From: Channallabes apus
Taxonomy: Eukaryota > Chordata > Actinopteri > Siluriformes > Clariidae
Reading direction: 5' to 3'
NCBI GenBank assembly: GCA_030522415.1
Contig: CM060127.1
Coordinates: forward strand, 9,058,707-9,122,706
DNA: 64,000 nucleotides
Shown here: in pieces, positions 1-10,182 of the stretch
Position numbering within the stretch: the stretch's first letter is position 1
How the letters are laid out: every line of letters starts with the position of its first letter
The notes under the pieces: model-generated
Database searches by the model: none
What the model saw: the letters and a program-made list of their open reading frames with translations, nothing else
What the model was told of the DNA's origin: nothing
Made by a program: the position numbers and the translations under genes

Positions 1-423
1 CCTACTATAGCATGGGTAGCTTATACACTAAATGTACAATTCAAATGCTTCCTTAACAGTAGAAGCGCCGCGCCAGTGTCACCTACTTATAACGCAGTTC
101 AGCGGTCATTTGACCGCCTATTGTTTTGAATGGGAAGCTGTTGCTGACACACAATTATTGCTAGATGGTGCTTTCACCCAAAGCAAATAGTTTAGCTCCA
201 AGATCAACTTGCACTTGGACAATGCGCCATTCATTCCCGCGTTGATAAACAGCAGAAAATCTACTACAGAGTCTTTAAGGGGAGTCACTAAGTCTCTACT
301 TAATTTTATAACATTATAAGAAAATTAATTAGTTCGTTCATTCTATTTGAAGCTTCTGAACTTCTTGGATTTTTTTAGTGTGACAGTGCTTTAGATTAAT
401 TCTGAACTTGCTTCCGTGAAATT
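1..423. other. Gene-free left edge
   Basis: No coding region is visible. A short palindrome with arms GCGGTCA/TGACCGC lies at 102-117; similar motifs occur in DNA transposons, but I cannot assign this stretch to a family. Confidence 0.4.
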
Positions 424-460
424 ATCGCTAAAACAATGTAATGACCCCTCCTGAGGATAT
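424..460 (+). repeat. 37-bp perfect direct repeat, left copy
   Basis: These 37 bases recur without mismatch at 5078-5114 in the same orientation. The two copies bracket the L2-type LINE. It is too long for a normal LINE target duplication and probably belongs to an older repeat that was split or duplicated around the insertion. Confidence 0.75.
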
Positions 461-696
461 AAATCTTTATTATTGTGTTTGAATTAATCAGATCTACCAC
501 AGCTGATAATAAACTATGCTATGTCAAACTGAAGCAAACACCACGATTATGCCTCGTTTTGCTAGGCAACGGACCACGCACCTATTCGGGAATGTGGAAA
601 TGTGGAAGTGATGTGTGGCCACTCAGAACTAAACCAAAGATTTCAGTAACTACACAGGGTGTAACATCTGCATGGTGACACTAAACCAACAGGTTT

Positions 697-966
697 ATGT
701 TGTGGTTGACAAATGGTGACATGGTATGCTCTGGTCCCATCCCAATGAGACGTGGCGACATAGCTTACAGCAGGTTATGGTCGCTGAACCGCTGGATGTC
801 CAGGTGGTGCTCCGAAAATAATGTGGGCTACATAGATAATTGGAAGACCTTTGAGGGCAAAGCTGGCCTGTTAGGGCGGGACGGTGTCCATCCCACTCGG
901 GAAGGTTCTGCTCTCATTTCCTGTAGTATAGCTCATAGTCTCAGTAGAGGTCTAGTTAATCGGTGA
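697..966 (+). pseudogene. LINE ORF1 C-terminal esterase-like fragment
   Basis: The 89-residue frame matches the C-terminal part of the SGNH-hydrolase (esterase) domain found in ORF1 of fish L2/CR1 LINEs. Visible marks are a block with SGPIP near the start and the terminal GRDGVHPT block, whose D-x-x-H would supply the catalytic Asp and His. The N-terminal nucleophile block is missing, so the fragment cannot be an active esterase. It ends in TGA at 964-966, and ORF2 continues in exactly the same frame with no further stop. Confidence 0.65.
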
Positions 967-3900
967 CAATCCAGAGCCCAGGCCAGGGAGCAGACAGACA
1001 GGCTAAACCAACCGTCTGCTAGCTGCATAGAGTCGTCACTCAGGGTTCACCATATTGAGACTGTGTCTGTTCCCCGATCTAAGCAAAAATGTAGAAAGAC
1101 CCAGAAAGTCTGTTTTAATAATCTAATTAACATAAAGTCCACAAACTCCGATCATACTGAATGCGCAGCCGGCACCTCTGATCTGAAGCTAGGATTGTTA
1201 AATATTAGATCTCTCACATCAAAAGCAGTTATTGTTAATGAAATTATCACAGATCAGGCGTTTGATATACTCTGTTTAACTGAAACATGGGTTAAACAGG
1301 ACGAGTATGTAGCTCTAAATGAAGCTAGTCCTCCTGGATACAGCTACATACACCAGCCTCGGTTAACTGGTAGAGGAGGAGGCGTCGCAGTTATTCATAA
1401 TGATAATCTGTCTATCGTACAAAAACACCGACACAAATTTAACTCATTTGAAATTCTCTATAGTAACATAAGTGTATTTAAGTATATTAAATCAGCTCAG
1501 TCGATTCCACTAATTATAATTTACAGACCTCCAGGGCCGTATTCTGAATTTCTTAGTGAATTTGCAGATTTCATCTCAGACCTGGTCATTTCTGTAGACA
1601 AAGTGTTAATTGCTGGAGATTTTAACATTCATTTTGAGAATCCAGAAGACCCTCTGAGAACAGCATTTATATCCATACTGGACTCCGTAGGTGTAAATCA
1701 GTGTGTAGTAGGACCCACTCATAAAGCAGGTCACACTTTAGATTTAGTAATATTCTTTGGATTAATTATAAGAAATGTATTCACAATTCCACTGTCAGAA
1801 ATTATCTCAGATCACTATCTTGTCTCCATTCAAGTGTGTCACAGTGATAATGTACGCACAGCACCGCGCTATCGTATTAAACGTACATTCACATCAACTA
1901 CCACACAGAGTTTTATCAGTAATCTCCCAGAGTTACCAACTTCGATTAGGCCACCGTCTGACCCCACAGAACTTGATCAGGCGACTGAATATTTAGAGTC
2001 GACACTTCGTTGTACCTTAGATAATGTAGCTCCAGCTAAAAGAAAAATTATTAGACATAAGAAACTCGCTCCCTGGTATAACGATCACACGCACACTTTA
2101 AAACAGACTGCTCGGAAATTAGAGCGTAAATGGCATCAAACTAAATTGTTGGTATTTCAAATAGCATGGAAAGAGAGCATCCTGAACTATAGGAAAGCTC
2201 TTAGTGTAGCTAGATCAACGTATCTCTCCACTCTTATAGAAGAAAATAAAAATAATCCTAGATTTTTATTTAATACCGTAGCCAAATTAACCAGAAATAA
2301 GACCACTACAGAAATCTCCACAACAACATCATGCAATAGTGAGGACTTCATGAACTTTTTTAATAATAAAATTGTAAATATCAGGCATAAAATTGAGGCT
2401 TTGAAACCAAACAATGTAATTGATACTGATGTTAACCTAGCCATGTCAGATTCAAACCTAGAATACTTTACTCCTCTTGAAGAGAATGAACTAATTTCAC
2501 TCATCTCTTCTGCAAATTCATCAACCTGTATATTAGACCCTATACCGACACATTTTCTTAAACAGATAGTACCAGTAATAACAGAACCGTTGTTGAGAAT
2601 AATTAATTCCTCACTTAGCATTGGTTATGTTCCAAAATCTTTTAAAGTAGCAGTTATTAAACCAATAATTAAGAAACCTGACCTCGACCCCTGTCAGCTG
2701 TCCAATTACAGGCCAATATCAAACCTCCCCTTTATCTCTAAGATTCTGGAAAAGATAGTAGCGGAGCGGCTATGCTCATATCTACATCGAAATGGCATAC
2801 ATGAACTGTATCAGTCAGGATTTAGGCCTCATCACAGCACAGAAACAGCACTCGTTAAAGTAGTAAATGACCTCCTATTGGCCTCTGATCAGGGTTGTGT
2901 AACTATGCTTGTATTACTCGACCTCAGTGCAGCTTTTGACACTATTGATCATGCTATTCTTCTTCACAGATTAGAAAATTTAGTAGGAATTAAGGGTACA
3001 ACCCTCTCCTGGCTCAGATCCTATTTGACCGATCGTTATCAGTATGTAGACTTAAATGGTGATTATTCTGCATGTTCTCTAGTGGAGTTTGGCGTTCCGC
3101 AGGGTTCAGTTTTAGGCCCACTGCTTTTTTCCCTTTACATGCTTCCTCTGGGCAACATAATCCGTAAGCATGGTATTAGTTTTCATTGTTATGCTGACGA
3201 CACACAGCTATACGTCTCAACAAAACCTGATGAGAAAAACCATCTTACTAAAGTTGAGCAATGTGTTCAGGACATAAGAAATTGGATGCTAATTAACTTC
3301 CTTCTGCTTAATCCGGATAAGACAGAAGTTCTAGTCATAGGACCGCATACAGCTAGAAGTAAAATCTTAGATCTCACCGTAACTTTAGATGGCCTTTCTG
3401 TTCCGTCAAGTGCAACAGTAAAAGACCTCGGCGTGATTATAGATTCCAGCCTTTCATTTGAAGCTCATGTAGATAATATCACCAGGATAGCATTCTTTCA
3501 CCTTAGAAATATCGCCAAAATAAGAAATATATTGTCGCTAAATGATGCAGAAAAACTAGTTCATGCTTTTATCACTTCTAGGTTGGACTATTGTAATGCC
3601 TTACTGTCTGGATGTTCAGTTAGGTGCATAAACAAGCTTCAGCTAGTCCAAAATGCAGCAGCGAGAGTCCTCACTAGAACCAGAAGATATGAGCACATCA
3701 CCCCTATCCTATCTTCACTGCATTGGCTCCCTGTGAAATTTCGCATTGATTTTAAAATACTACTCTTGACATATAAGGCATTAAATGGTCTCGCGCCGCA
3801 GTATCTGAGCGAACTGCTAGTGTCTTACGATCCGCCACGCCTACTTCGGTCAAAGGATGCAGGCTGCTTATCAGTACCGCGTATTATGAAAACTACAGCT

Positions 3901-4035
3901 GGGGGCAGAGCTTTTTCTTACAAAGCCCCAAAATTATGGAATAGTCTTCCAAATAGTGTTCGGGACTCAGACACAGTCTCAGTGTTTAAGTCTAGGCTAA
4001 AAACCTATTTATTTAACCAAGCATTTTATAAATAG
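967..4035 (+). CDS. LINE ORF2: endonuclease and reverse transcriptase
   Basis: This protein nicks target DNA and reverse-transcribes the LINE RNA at the nick. Numbered from the GTG at 1063 it has 990 residues with no internal stop, the normal size for L2/CR1 ORF2. The N-terminal APE-type endonuclease shows LCLTETW (about 72-78), GDFNIH (185-190) and SDHYLVSI (about 248). The reverse transcriptase shows [10 protein letters not shown] (about 547), [11 protein letters not shown] (about 619), [10 protein letters not shown] and the catalytic YADD (about 710). The C-terminal region has the family block [12 protein letters not shown] and ends with LWNSLP and SRLKTYLFN. No ATG precedes the endonuclease, and the frame is open back to the ORF1 stop at 964-966, so translation must use readthrough, reinitiation or a non-AUG start. 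It may still be competent. Confidence 0.9.
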   Translation, partial: QSRAQAREQTDRLNQPSASCIESSLRVHHIETVSVPRSKQKCRKTQKVCFNNLINIKSTNSDHTECAAGTSDLKLGLLNIRSLTSKAVIVNEIITDQAFDILCLTETWVKQDEYVALNEASPPGYSYIHQPRLTGRGGGVAVIHNDNLSIVQKHRHKFNSFEILYSNISVFKYIKSAQSIPLIIIYRPPGPYSEFLSEFADFISDLVISVDKVLIAGDFNIHFENPEDPLRTAFISILDSVGVNQCVVGPTHKAGHTLDLVIFFGLIIRNVFTIPLSEIISDHYLVSIQVCHSDNVRTAPRYRIKRTFTSTTTQSFISNLPELPTSIRPPSDPTELDQATEYLESTLRCTLDNVAPAKRKIIRHKKLAPWYNDHTHTLKQTARKLERKWHQTKLLVFQIAWKESILNYRKALSVARSTYLSTLIEENKNNPRFLFNTVAKLTRNKTTTEISTTTSCNSEDFMNFFNNKIVNIRHKIEALKPNNVIDTDVNLAMSDSNLEYFTPLEENELISLISSANSSTCILDPIPTHFLKQIVPVITEPLLRIINSSLSIGYVPKSFKVAVIKPIIKKPDLDPCQLSNYRPISNLPFISKILEKIVAERLCSYLHRNGIHELYQSGFRPHHSTETALVKVVNDLLLASDQGCVTMLVLLDLSAAFDTIDHAILLHRLENLVGIKGTTLSWLRSYLTDRYQYVDLNGDYSACSLVEFGVPQGSVLGPLLFSLYMLPLGNIIRKHGISFHCYADDTQLYVSTKPDEKNHLTKVEQCVQDIRNWMLINFLLLNPDKTEVLVIGPHTARSKILDLTVTLDGLSVPSSATVKDLGVIIDSSLSFEAHVDNITRIAFFHLRNIAKIRNILSLNDAEKLVHAFITSRLDYCNALLSGCSVRCINKLQLVQNAAARVLTRTRRYEHITPILSSLHWLPVKFRIDFKILLLTYKALNGLAPQYLSELLVSYDPPRLLRSKDAGCLSVPRIMKTTAGGRAFSYKAPKLWNSLPNSVRDSDTVSVFKSRLKTYLFNQAFYK

Positions 4036-5026
4036 ATTTGCCATAAGGTAAAGGAGCAGATCTGGGGGACTCATGGACGTAGAGTATTATGGTGAACTGG
4101 TATGTTTAGATGCTGTCTTCCTCAGTCTCATTTGATCACTCAGGTTTGTTGACGGTGAGGTGATTGTTTGCTTTACATCTCAGGGAGCCCTCATGTTTGT
4201 GTTTCCTTCTGGCTCTCCCTTTTAGTTATGCTGTCATAGTTAGTCCTGCCGGAGTCCCTGCTTGCACTCTACAGTAAATATACATTCACATTAGACATTG
4301 TGACTGTGACCATACCTAATTGCAATCTCTCCTCCTCTTCTCTTCCTCCCCCTCTTTCTCTTTCCTCTCTCCCCCTGTCTCCCCCTTTCACTCTTTCTCT
4401 CTCTCTCTCTGTCGAGCTACACATGTGGTTCCTGAGCTGCCAGTGATCCAGACTCCCTCTGCCCTCCGGACCTGTCTGATCCATCCTGGTGCCCGGTTTC
4501 TGGTTGGAGGTCTCGTCGCATGGATGCCCCGTGTGTCTCTTTAGGATGCATCTGGTGTCTGGGGATGATTGGGGATGTGGTCAGCTGTTTCTCTGAGGAC
4601 TTGACAATTCGATAGTTCAGGACTGGAACTTTCTACAAGTCTATCTGAGTCTCGAATAACTACTGGACTCCATTTTACATCAAGTATTATAACATCAATT
4701 AACATCAACTATTATAGCTGAACCTAACACTTAACACTGTATAAATGCAGATCATTTCCTGCTATCTGTTTCACCCAGATGAGGATGGGTTCCCTGTCGA
4801 GTCTGGTTCCTCTCAAGGTTTCTTCCTATTACCGTCTCAGGGAGTTTTTCCTTGCCACTGTCGCCCTCGGGCTTGCTCGCCAGGGAATATCTGAACATTT
4901 TGATTCATACACATTCACATTCCATACAAACTTAAATGATTCTTTTGATTGTGTAAAGCTGTTTTGAGACAATGTCAATTGTTAAAAGCGCTATACAAAT
5001 AAAACTGAATTGAATTGAAATTGAAT

Positions 5027-5076
5027 AAACAGCTGGACAACTTCATTCTTCCGTTATGGTAACATAAGCACCTAAA
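5027..5076 (+). repeat. Inverted-repeat arm, left
   Basis: The block around 'ttatggtaacataagcacct' pairs with the reverse complement of 11594-11641 with only a few mismatches. The two arms enclose the piggyBac fragment and the LTR element. This suggests an old DNA transposon with long inverted arms. Confidence 0.6.
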
Positions 5077-5077
5077 C

Positions 5078-5114
5078 ATCGCTAAAACAATGTAATGACC
5101 CCTCCTGAGGATAT
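5078..5114 (+). repeat. 37-bp perfect direct repeat, right copy
   Basis: Identical to 424-460. It is followed by a 'attgaaacgtttataac' block that recurs inverted near 11175-11192, so this copy sits in the left arm of a larger inverted repeat. Confidence 0.75.
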
Positions 5115-5164
5115 TGAAACGTTTATAACTCATTGAAAATGGTGGCTCAGTGTATGTGTATGCA

Positions 5165-5222
5165 AGTGAGCATAGAGTTTCATGTAAATTTCAGGTAAAA
5201 AAAAAAAAAGATCTTTCATGAT
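5165..5222 (+). repeat. Inner inverted-repeat arm, left
   Basis: The sequence 'agtttcatgtaaatttcagg' followed by an A-run and 'agatctttcat' is the reverse complement of about 6471-6528. The arms flank the piggyBac transposase fragment. Confidence 0.65.
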
Positions 5223-6186
5223 GAGTGTGTGTATGCACTTTAAATATACAGTAAACAATAAACACTGCCTTTAGCAAAGTGAAAGTGAGTGCTGTTGATC
5301 AAAAGGCTGATAAACGCAGGCGCAGATATGAGCAGATTTATCGATAAAACGGCAGACATACTCCCCCTGAAATGCAACAAACAAATATATAGTCTATTTG
5401 CTGAATACAAAGCGACAGCGCGCTCCGAGCCGAACACCCGCCCCCCTCCCCCAGTTACTGTAATACTTTCATTCACGATATGTGATGTAGGTGTGAAGTT
5501 ATCAAACCGGTTTCACTGATGGGGGAATTGGCTGTATTGGGGGTTTTAAAACAAAATAACAAGCCCGAGCTGACGTCTCTGCCTAAAATTTATTTCGCCA
5601 GCAAAACATAAAATAAATAGAAAATAAAATGTTAGATGGTGCCAATTAAATCAGGCTTCATAGTTGGATTTGATACTTTGAGTATAGTTCATACATTTAC
5701 TGAATATATTCAGATTTTGTAAAATAACGAAAACCGATGTCTCCTGATTTCCTACCATCCTTCCATTCCTTCCATTTGTCCACATCACCATTCTTTCCTC
5801 GTATTCTTTTGTTTTAATCTGTGTATTTAAGTGAAATATAGTTTGCATAAAGGTCTAAATATTCCTTTTTATTTATGGACAGGTGTATTATGTTTGATCT
5901 ACATTATTGCATTATGTTTCAAGACATGCTTCCTTTACCTTAGTTAAATTTACACATTTACACCTTACAGCATGGACAGACTGAAATCTAATGCCACAAA
6001 AAGAAAAATCATATGATCAATAAAAACTAAAAGCTTAGAGATGACCATTTTGTCATATTTTTGTGTTCATTGGATTAAATTAAGTATTTTTCTTTCTGAT
6101 ATGTACATATATGTTACAATCATGGTCGTTAAGGAATTTAGTTTCTCCATTCAAAACGAAAGAAAAATGTATGCGTTCTGAGCATA
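5223..6186. other. AT-rich stretch before the piggyBac fragment
   Basis: No long frame with recognisable protein similarity is seen. It lies between the inner inverted-repeat arms and is probably eroded transposon DNA. Confidence 0.35.
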
Positions 6187-6414
6187 ATGCATCAGGCAGT
6201 TTCAACTGATAATGGCGAAAAGAAACTGCCTGAAATAATTTCCTACTTCAACAACACTAAAGTTGGCGTTGATTTTATGGATCAAATGGTGCGGCTGTAT
6301 TCAGTAAAGGGAGTCACCGGGCGCTGGCCTGTGGCTGTGTTTTACAACCTCCTAGACCTGGCGGCAATTAATGCACATATTCTATATAGTATCTATATAT
6401 ATATCTATATCTAA
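6187..6414 (+). pseudogene. piggyBac-family transposase fragment
   Basis: The 75-residue frame resembles the C-terminal catalytic part of piggyBac (PGBD4-type, DDE_Tnp_1_7) transposases. Visible blocks are YFNNTKVGVDFMDQMVRLYS, with the family's last catalytic Asp region (GVDxxDQM), then GRWPVAVFYNLLDLAAINA. The N-terminal domain, the first catalytic residues and the cysteine-rich C-terminal finger are absent, and the frame runs into AT-rich DNA at 6390-6410. It sits between inverted-repeat arms at 5165-5222 and 6471-6528, so it is most likely a relic of the element that made those arms. Confidence 0.75.
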
Positions 6415-6470
6415 CAGTGCATGAATGTGACCATAAGCAGGAGGACCATTTATTCTGGAGTTGGTAAAGG

Positions 6471-6528
6471 AGAAACATATGAAAGATCTTTTTTTACCTG
6501 AAATTTACCTGAAACTCTATGAGTCACC
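6471..6528 (-). repeat. Inner inverted-repeat arm, right
   Basis: Reverse complement of 5165-5222, including the block 'cctgaaatttacctgaaact'. It closes the piggyBac-containing remnant on the right. Confidence 0.65.
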
Positions 6529-6806
6529 GTATAGGGCTTAAATCAAACTTCACTCATGCACACACACATGAAATTCTTGCATACACATATATGAAACAGT
6601 CACACATACATATATACTACTAACTGCTCAAACAACTACATATGAAATGCGCGCACATACACCTATGAGACACGCACATACACACAAACTCTCCGTACAC
6701 ACACAACTGCACAGAGTAGCGAACTGTAGTGCTGTAGGGAACTAGTGAACAACGGATCTTCACTTTAACGGAAAAGGAAATGAAAAATTATCAGTCATTA
6801 CATATC

Positions 6807-7459
6807 TGTAACGGGGTGCTCGTGTGGGGTTTGGAGAAGACATGGAGGCGGAGGTGATAGAGTGAAAAAGGGGTTTTTAATAAAGGAACCAAAATTGTGA
6901 ACATGTACCAACAGGACTCAAACTGAACTAACACACAGAGCTGAACCGAACACACGGACTAAACCAAACATGGAGCTAAACTAGACATGGAGCTAACCTA
7001 ACACACAGAGCTTACCTAACACACAGAGTAGACTAAATACGTATAGAGTTAAACAAGACACAGGGCTAAAGCAAACACAGAGCTAGACTACACACAGAGC
7101 TAGACTACACACAGAGCTAACCTAAACATAGAGCTAACCTAAACACAGAGCTAAACTAAACAGAATGAACCAAACACAGAATAACACAAACCAGGAGCAA
7201 GGGGAAATGGCATGACACCAAGAACACGAACTAAACACCCACTTAACATAACCGTATCCAAACAGATGCCCGACCCAGAACAAAGGAAACAAAAGTCTAT
7301 TTAACTTGGTACAGATTAGGCTGCTAACCTCGATCAGGTGTGTTCCCATTACCTGACCGAGGTGCACTCTGGGAAACGGAGTTCAAAACCAAACTGAAAC
7401 ATAACAAAAAACAAAATGGAGTCCTGAAGTATGGCGCCATCTGGTGTTCGACCGTGACA
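6807..7459 (-). repeat. 3' LTR of the non-autonomous element
   Basis: 653 bp. Near-identical to 10146-10896 apart from a few substitutions and fewer internal 'cacagagcta' repeats (about 6930-7175). The last 45 or so codons of the long ORF, and its stop at 7324, lie inside this LTR. Confidence 0.85.
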
Positions 7460-10182
7460 TTACCCCCCCTCCAAAGGGCGCTACTCCGGAGCGCCCAAAA
7501 TGGTGGTCCAGGGCACCCCCCCCAAGGTCCAATGTCAGTCCTCCCAACCGAGAGGCTGCAGCACAGGTTCCCTGGGCAGGGTGGCAGGGTGGGCACAGGA
7601 GCTGGGTCGTCGCCGAGTCCTGTCGGCGGAGCGAGGAGCACTGGCGCGGGGTCGTCGGCGAGGCCGGGCGGCGGAGCGAGGAGCACTGGCGCGGGGTCGT
7701 CGGCGAAGCCGGGCGGCGGAGCGAGGAGCACTGGCGCCGGGTCGTCGGCGAAGCCGGGCGGCGGAGCGAGGAGCACTGGCGCTGGATCGCAGGGCAGAGA
7801 CGGCGCTGGATCGCAGGGCAGAGACGGCGCTGGATCGCAGGGCAGAGACGGCGCTGGCTCGCAGGGCAGAGACGGCGCTGGCTCGCAGGGCAGAGACGGA
7901 GCTGGCTCGCAGGGCAGAGACGGAGCTGGCTCGCAGGGCAGAGACGGAGCTGGCTCGCAGGGCAGAGACGGAGCTGGCTCGCAGGGCAGAGACGGAGCTG
8001 GCTCGCAGGGCAGAGACGGAGCTGGATCACCGCCGAATCTGGCCGACGGCTCGACTTCGTTGCCGAGGCATGGCCATGGTGGAGGAGGCAGCTCGAAGTC
8101 CTCGAAGGCGGACATAGGCAGCTCGTCGTCGAGGCATGGCGGAGGCGGCGGCGGTAGTTCGGTGTCGTCGTCGACGACGCCAAACAGCGGTTGAGGCACA
8201 AAGTCATTGACGAGGCAGGGCTGTCGCTGAGCTGGCTCATGCCCTTTGGGGCTGTCGGAGCCCTCCACTGGGCTGACTGGGAGATCGGAGCCCTCCACTG
8301 GGCTGACTGGGAGATCGGAGCCCTCCACTGGGCAGACTGGGAGATCGGAGCCCTCCACTGGGCAGACTGGGAGATCGGAGCCCTCCACTGGGCAGACTGG
8401 GAGATCGGAGCCCTCCACTGGGCAGACTGGGAGATCGGAGCCCTCCACTGGGCAGACTGGGAGATCGGAGCCCTCCACTGGGCAGACTGGGAGATCGGAG
8501 CCCTCCACTGGGCTCTCTGGGAGATCGGAGCCCTCCACTGGGCTCTCTGGGAGATCGGAGCCCTCCACTGGGCTCTCTGGGAGATCGGAGCCCTCCACTG
8601 GGCTCTCTGGGAGATCGGAGCCCTCCACTGGGCTCTCTGGGAGATCGGAGCCCTCCACTGGGCTCTCTGGGAGATCGGAGCCCTCCACTGGGCTCTCTGG
8701 GAGATCGGCTGGGCCCATCACGGGGCTCTCTGGGAGATCGGCTGGGCCCATCACGGGGCTCTCTGGGAGATCGGCTGGGCCCATCACGGGGCTCTCTGGG
8801 AGATCGGCTGGGCCCATCACGGGGCTCTCTGGAACGGCTGGGCCCATCACGGGGCTCTCTGGAACGGCTGGGCCCATCACGGGGCTCTCTGGAACGGCTG
8901 GGCCCATCACGGGGCTCTCTGGAACGGCTGGGCCCATCACGGGGCTCTCTGGAACGGCTGGGCCCATCACGGGGCTCTCTGGAACGGCTGGGCCCATCAC
9001 GGGGCTCTCTGCAACGGCTGGGCCCATCACGGGGCTCTCTGCAACGGCTGGGCCCATCACGGGGCTCTCTGCAACGGCTGGGCCCATCACGGGGCTCTCT
9101 GCAACGGCTGGGCCCATCACGGGGCTCTCTGCAACGGCTGGGCCCATCACGGGGCTCTCTGCAACGGCTGGGCCCATCACGGGGCTCTCTGCAACGGCTG
9201 GGCCCATCACGGGGCTCTCTGCAACGGCTGGGCCCATCACGGGGCTCTCTGCAACGGCTGGGCCCATCACGGCGCTCTCTGCAACGGCTGGGCCCATCAC
9301 GGGGCTCTCTGCAACGGCTGGGCCCATCACGGGGCTCTCTGCAACGGCTGGGCCCATCACGGGGCTCTCTGCAACGGCTGGGCCCATCACGGGGCTCTCT
9401 GCAACGGCTGGGCCCATCACGGGGCTCTCTGCAACGGCTGGGCCCATCACGGGGCTCTCTGCAACGGCTGGGCCCATCACGGGGCTCTCTGCAACGGCTG
9501 GGCCCATCACGGGGCTCTCTGCAACGGCTGGGCCCATCACGGGGCTCTCTGCAACGGCTGGGCCCATCACGGGGCTCTCTGCAACGGCTGGGCCCATCAC
9601 GGGGCTCTCTGCAACGGCTGGGCCCATCACGGGGCTCTCTGCAACGGCTGGGCCCATCACGGGGCTCTCTGCAACGGCTGGGCCCATCACGGGGCTCTCT
9701 GCAACGCCTGGGCACTTTCGATCCAGCTGAATGAGCTGATCCTGGAGTCGTGCCCCCAACTCCAGCAGGGTTTGCATGCGTTCCAGATCGTTGTCCACCC
9801 TGCACGCATTGACCTGCTGGATGAGTTCCCCAGCCAGCTGTTGGAGTACTCGCCTCTGCTGCTGGTGCTCCACATCGTGCCCCGTCTGTCGACACTCCGA
9901 CTGGGGTTTTTCCCTACCCCTGGTTCCGTCGTCCTGTGTCCTTGGAGACACGCGTCGTATCGCCAGCCGCGACCCTCTCCAATCTGGCTGCGTTACTCGT
10001 TCCCCCTCTTGCTCCAGCTTGTTCCGCCGAATGGCAAGTCTGCTGCCCTGAAAGCCTCCTTGCCTTGGCGTCACGAACATAGCCCCCCCACAAAAAATAT
10101 CCAGGGGAGGCCCCTCCGCTATACTACTTTTTAGGTCGGGCATTCTGTAACGGGGTGCTCGTGTGGGGTTTGGAGAAGACAT
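7324..10182 (-). CDS. Long repeat-rich ORF of the LTR element, unknown function
   Basis: I do not recognise this protein. The frame gives 952 residues. It starts in the U5 part of the 5' LTR (an inner Met lies at 10143) and stops in the 3' LTR. The N-terminal 150 residues are non-repetitive: a basic segment repeats GSRLAIRR twice, then comes a probable helix or coiled coil with LQQLAGELIQQVNACRVD and ERMQTLLELGARLQDQL. Next is a long array of 10-11-residue units (AVAESPVMGP, then AVPESPVMGP, ADLPESPVMGP, SDLPESPVEG, SDLPVCPVEG). A Pro-rich linker with ELPPPPP follows, then 8-residue EPAPSLPC units and 15-residue DPAPVLLAPPPGFAD units. No CCHC knuckle, protease or polymerase motif is seen. All unit lengths are multiples of three, so several other frames are open too. 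This frame is preferred because it is also open through the unique flanks. Confidence 0.6.
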   Translation of the reverse strand: MSSPNPTRAPRYRMPDLKSSIAEGPPLDIFCGGAMFVTPRQGGFQGSRLAIRRNKLEQEGERVTQPDWRGSRLAIRRVSPRTQDDGTRGREKPQSECRQTGHDVEHQQQRRVLQQLAGELIQQVNACRVDNDLERMQTLLELGARLQDQLIQLDRKCPGVAESPVMGPAVAESPVMGPAVAESPVMGPAVAESPVMGPAVAESPVMGPAVAESPVMGPAVAESPVMGPAVAESPVMGPAVAESPVMGPAVAESPVMGPAVAESPVMGPAVAESPVMGPAVAESPVMGPAVAESPVMGPAVAESAVMGPAVAESPVMGPAVAESPVMGPAVAESPVMGPAVAESPVMGPAVAESPVMGPAVAESPVMGPAVAESPVMGPAVAESPVMGPAVAESPVMGPAVPESPVMGPAVPESPVMGPAVPESPVMGPAVPESPVMGPAVPESPVMGPAVPESPVMGPADLPESPVMGPADLPESPVMGPADLPESPVMGPADLPESPVEGSDLPESPVEGSDLPESPVEGSDLPESPVEGSDLPESPVEGSDLPESPVEGSDLPESPVEGSDLPVCPVEGSDLPVCPVEGSDLPVCPVEGSDLPVCPVEGSDLPVCPVEGSDLPVCPVEGSDLPVSPVEGSDLPVSPVEGSDSPKGHEPAQRQPCLVNDFVPQPLFGVVDDDTELPPPPPPCLDDELPMSAFEDFELPPPPWPCLGNEVEPSARFGGDPAPSLPCEPAPSLPCEPAPSLPCEPAPSLPCEPAPSLPCEPAPSLPCEPAPSLPCEPAPSLPCDPAPSLPCDPAPSLPCDPAPVLLAPPPGFADDPAPVLLAPPPGFADDPAPVLLAPPPGLADDPAPVLLAPPTGLGDDPAPVPTLPPCPGNLCCSLSVGRTDIGPWGGCPGPPFWALRSSALWRGGNVTVEHQMAPYFRTPFCFLLCFSLVLNSVSQSAPRSGNGNTPDRG
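7460..7472 (-). promoter_or_regulatory. Polypurine tract of the non-autonomous element
   Basis: GGAGGGGGGGTAA on the minus strand directly precedes the 3' LTR, the expected place for plus-strand DNA priming. It resembles the tract of the gypsy at 26272-26285. Confidence 0.7.
7624..7795 (-). repeat. 45-bp minisatellite in the LTR-element ORF
   Basis: About four copies of a 45-bp unit containing 'gcgaggagcactggcg', encoding DPAPVLLAPPPGFAD-like repeats on the minus strand. Confidence 0.85.
7780..8025 (-). repeat. 24-bp minisatellite in the LTR-element ORF
   Basis: About ten copies of a 24-bp unit with 'tcgcagggcagagacgg', encoding (E/D)PAPSLPC repeats on the minus strand. Variant units are grouped: ctggatcgc units at one end, ctggctcgc units at the other. 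Confidence 0.9.
8250..8708 (-). repeat. 30-bp minisatellite, SDLPxxPVEG block
   Basis: Fifteen or so copies of a 30-bp unit with 'gatcggagccctccactggg'. Three variant blocks follow one another (ctgactgg, cagactgg, ctctctgg), which suggests local spread of each variant. Confidence 0.9.
8709..8832 (-). repeat. 33-bp minisatellite, ADLPESPVMGP block
   Basis: Four copies of a 33-bp unit that combines 'gagatcggctgggcccatca' with the ctctctgg end of the neighbouring block. It differs from its neighbours by one whole codon, so the frame is kept. Confidence 0.9.
8833..9708 (-). repeat. 30-bp minisatellite, AV(A/P)ESPVMGP block
   Basis: About 29 copies of a unit with 'ggctgggcccatcacggggc'. Six units carry ggaacg, then about 24 carry gcaacg, almost perfectly homogenised. 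One unit near 9271 has ggcgctctct instead of ggggctctct, changing Pro to Ala. Confidence 0.92.
10134..10144 (-). promoter_or_regulatory. Putative self-primer binding site of the non-autonomous element
   Basis: AATGCCCGACC on the minus strand, one base after the 5' LTR. Ten of eleven bases pair with the predicted 5' end of the RNA at 10712-10702. It does not begin with TGG, as a site for a tRNA 3' end normally would. Confidence 0.6.

Larger units (their letters stand above)
496..5026 (+). mobile_element. L2/CR1-type LINE retrotransposon
   Basis: A non-LTR retrotransposon of the L2/CR1 group. It holds the end of ORF1 (697-966), a long ORF2 (967-4035) and a 3' UTR with a pyrimidine-rich tract (about 4326-4412). 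The 3' end has the tail typical of fish L2, 'gctatacaaataaaactgaa' followed by TTGAA-like repeats. The 5' end is uncertain: ORF1 is cut short and has in-frame stops at 676-684, so the copy is 5' truncated or eroded. Flanking DNA on each side matches the inverted copy near 11594-11655, which supports an insertion between about 495 and 5027. Confidence 0.85.

Noticed and set aside
2187..2621. Minus-strand frame of 144 codons
   Set aside because: Shadow of LINE ORF2, hydrophobic by chance, with no family features.
7340..8194. Plus-strand frames of 205-284 codons and a second minus-strand frame over the 24- and 45-bp repeats
   Set aside because: Shadows of the same in-frame repeats, with no independent support.
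8250..9708. CRISPR-like regular array
   Set aside because: The units are head-to-tail with no unique spacers, and the sequence is animal DNA.
8191..10134. Long plus-strand frames of 647 and 494 codons across the minisatellite
   Set aside because: They are open because every unit is a multiple of three. They encode monotonous repeats such as GALHWADWEI, and the minus-strand frame is the only one that also fits the LTR element's orientation and unique flanks.
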